NCBI GenBank assembly: GCA_029979405.1
Contig: JAPOHM010000088.1
Coordinates: 1-6,329 of the forward strand
Reading direction: 5' to 3'
DNA length: 6,329 nucleotides
From: Methanobacteriota archaeon
GTDB taxonomy: Archaea; Thermoplasmatota; Poseidoniia; Poseidoniales; Poseidoniaceae
The translations under genes and the position numbers were made by a program. Shown here piece by piece: positions 6,128-6,329 of this stretch (position 1 is its first letter; each line of letters begins with the position of its first letter). The notes beneath the pieces were generated by a model that saw only the letters and a list, made by a program, of their open reading frames with translations, searched no databases and was not told the origin of the DNA.

Positions 6128-6329
6128 CTAATTTTCGGCCTCAATTTCTGCTCGTCGGAGAGACTCATTCCATTCTCCTTCTGAACCCGGACCGCCACAT
6201 CCAATACAACCAGGATAGCCGGCTTCCAACAAGTCTAGAACTTGCTCTTCAAAATCAGAAAAGTTTGAGTTAGGAACCCAGCATATTTCCATTGAGGGCC
6301 GATCGCCACCAATCTGTGCCAATTCGACC
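6128..6329 (-). CDS. Small acidic protein with CIGCGG motif (partial, start at or beyond the right edge)
   Basis: The frame is open from the window edge to a TAG at 6130-6128, giving 66 visible residues. I do not recognise it. Features: hydrophobic start MEICWVPNSNF, an acidic helix (SDFEEQVLDLLEAGYP), a CxxC turn GCIGCGGPG (residues 40-48 from the edge) and an acidic C-terminus (RRAEIEAEN). The CxxC could hold half of a zinc site or be redox active; the third possible ligand is C16. The start is unresolved: the frame may continue beyond the edge, or begin at TTG 6322 or at ATG 6292 (54 residues, with a distant GGTGGCGATC upstream). It lies on the same strand as the topoisomerase, 87 bp upstream. 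It may be a small stand-alone protein or the tail of a larger one. Confidence 0.55.
   Translation of the reverse strand, partial: VELAQIGGDRPSMEICWVPNSNFSDFEEQVLDLLEAGYPGCIGCGGPGSEGEWNESLRRAEIEAEN

Overview
The window reads as a stretch of marine planktonic archaeal chromosome, most likely from the Marine Group II euryarchaea (Poseidoniales) or a close relative. This rests on three things: a geranylgeranyl-reductase-family flavoprotein of the kind archaea use to saturate membrane lipids, a lipobox protein with cysteine-bracketed Asp-rich (thrombospondin type 3-like) calcium repeats in the style common in that group, and a start region with an archaeal/bacterial GGTGAT Shine-Dalgarno. The lineage is an inference from gene content and cannot be proven from this window alone.

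All five supported genes lie on the minus strand, so transcription runs from right to left. From right to left they are: (1) the C-terminal part, or all but the start, of a small acidic protein with a CIGCGG motif (6128-6329, running off the right edge); (2) an 87-bp spacer packed with three inverted repeats (6041-6127); (3) a 916-residue type IA DNA topoisomerase of the bacterial topoisomerase III (TopB) style with a zinc-finger/repeat tail (3290-6040); (4) a 399-residue FAD-dependent geranylgeranyl-reductase-family protein (2047-3246); (5) an unrecognised membrane protein with a two-helix hairpin and a beta-rich C-terminal region (958-2046); (6) the N-terminal 306 residues of a secreted lipoprotein with calcium-binding repeats, running off the left edge (1-919).

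The gene gaps are short: 43 bp, 0 bp and 38 bp going downstream from the topoisomerase. The reductase and the membrane protein are directly abutting and probably translationally coupled, because the membrane protein's Shine-Dalgarno overlaps the reductase stop codon. A shared transcript could cover topoisomerase to lipoprotein. The topoisomerase acts on DNA, whereas the three downstream genes are related to the membrane or cell surface: lipid reduction, a membrane protein and a lipid-anchored surface protein. No single pathway links all of them.

No RNA gene, CRISPR array, insertion sequence or integrase is visible. There is no gene-free stretch longer than 87 bp. The least explained parts are the membrane protein at 958-2046, the dyad-rich leader of the topoisomerase, and the bacterial-style architecture of that topoisomerase in an archaeal setting.
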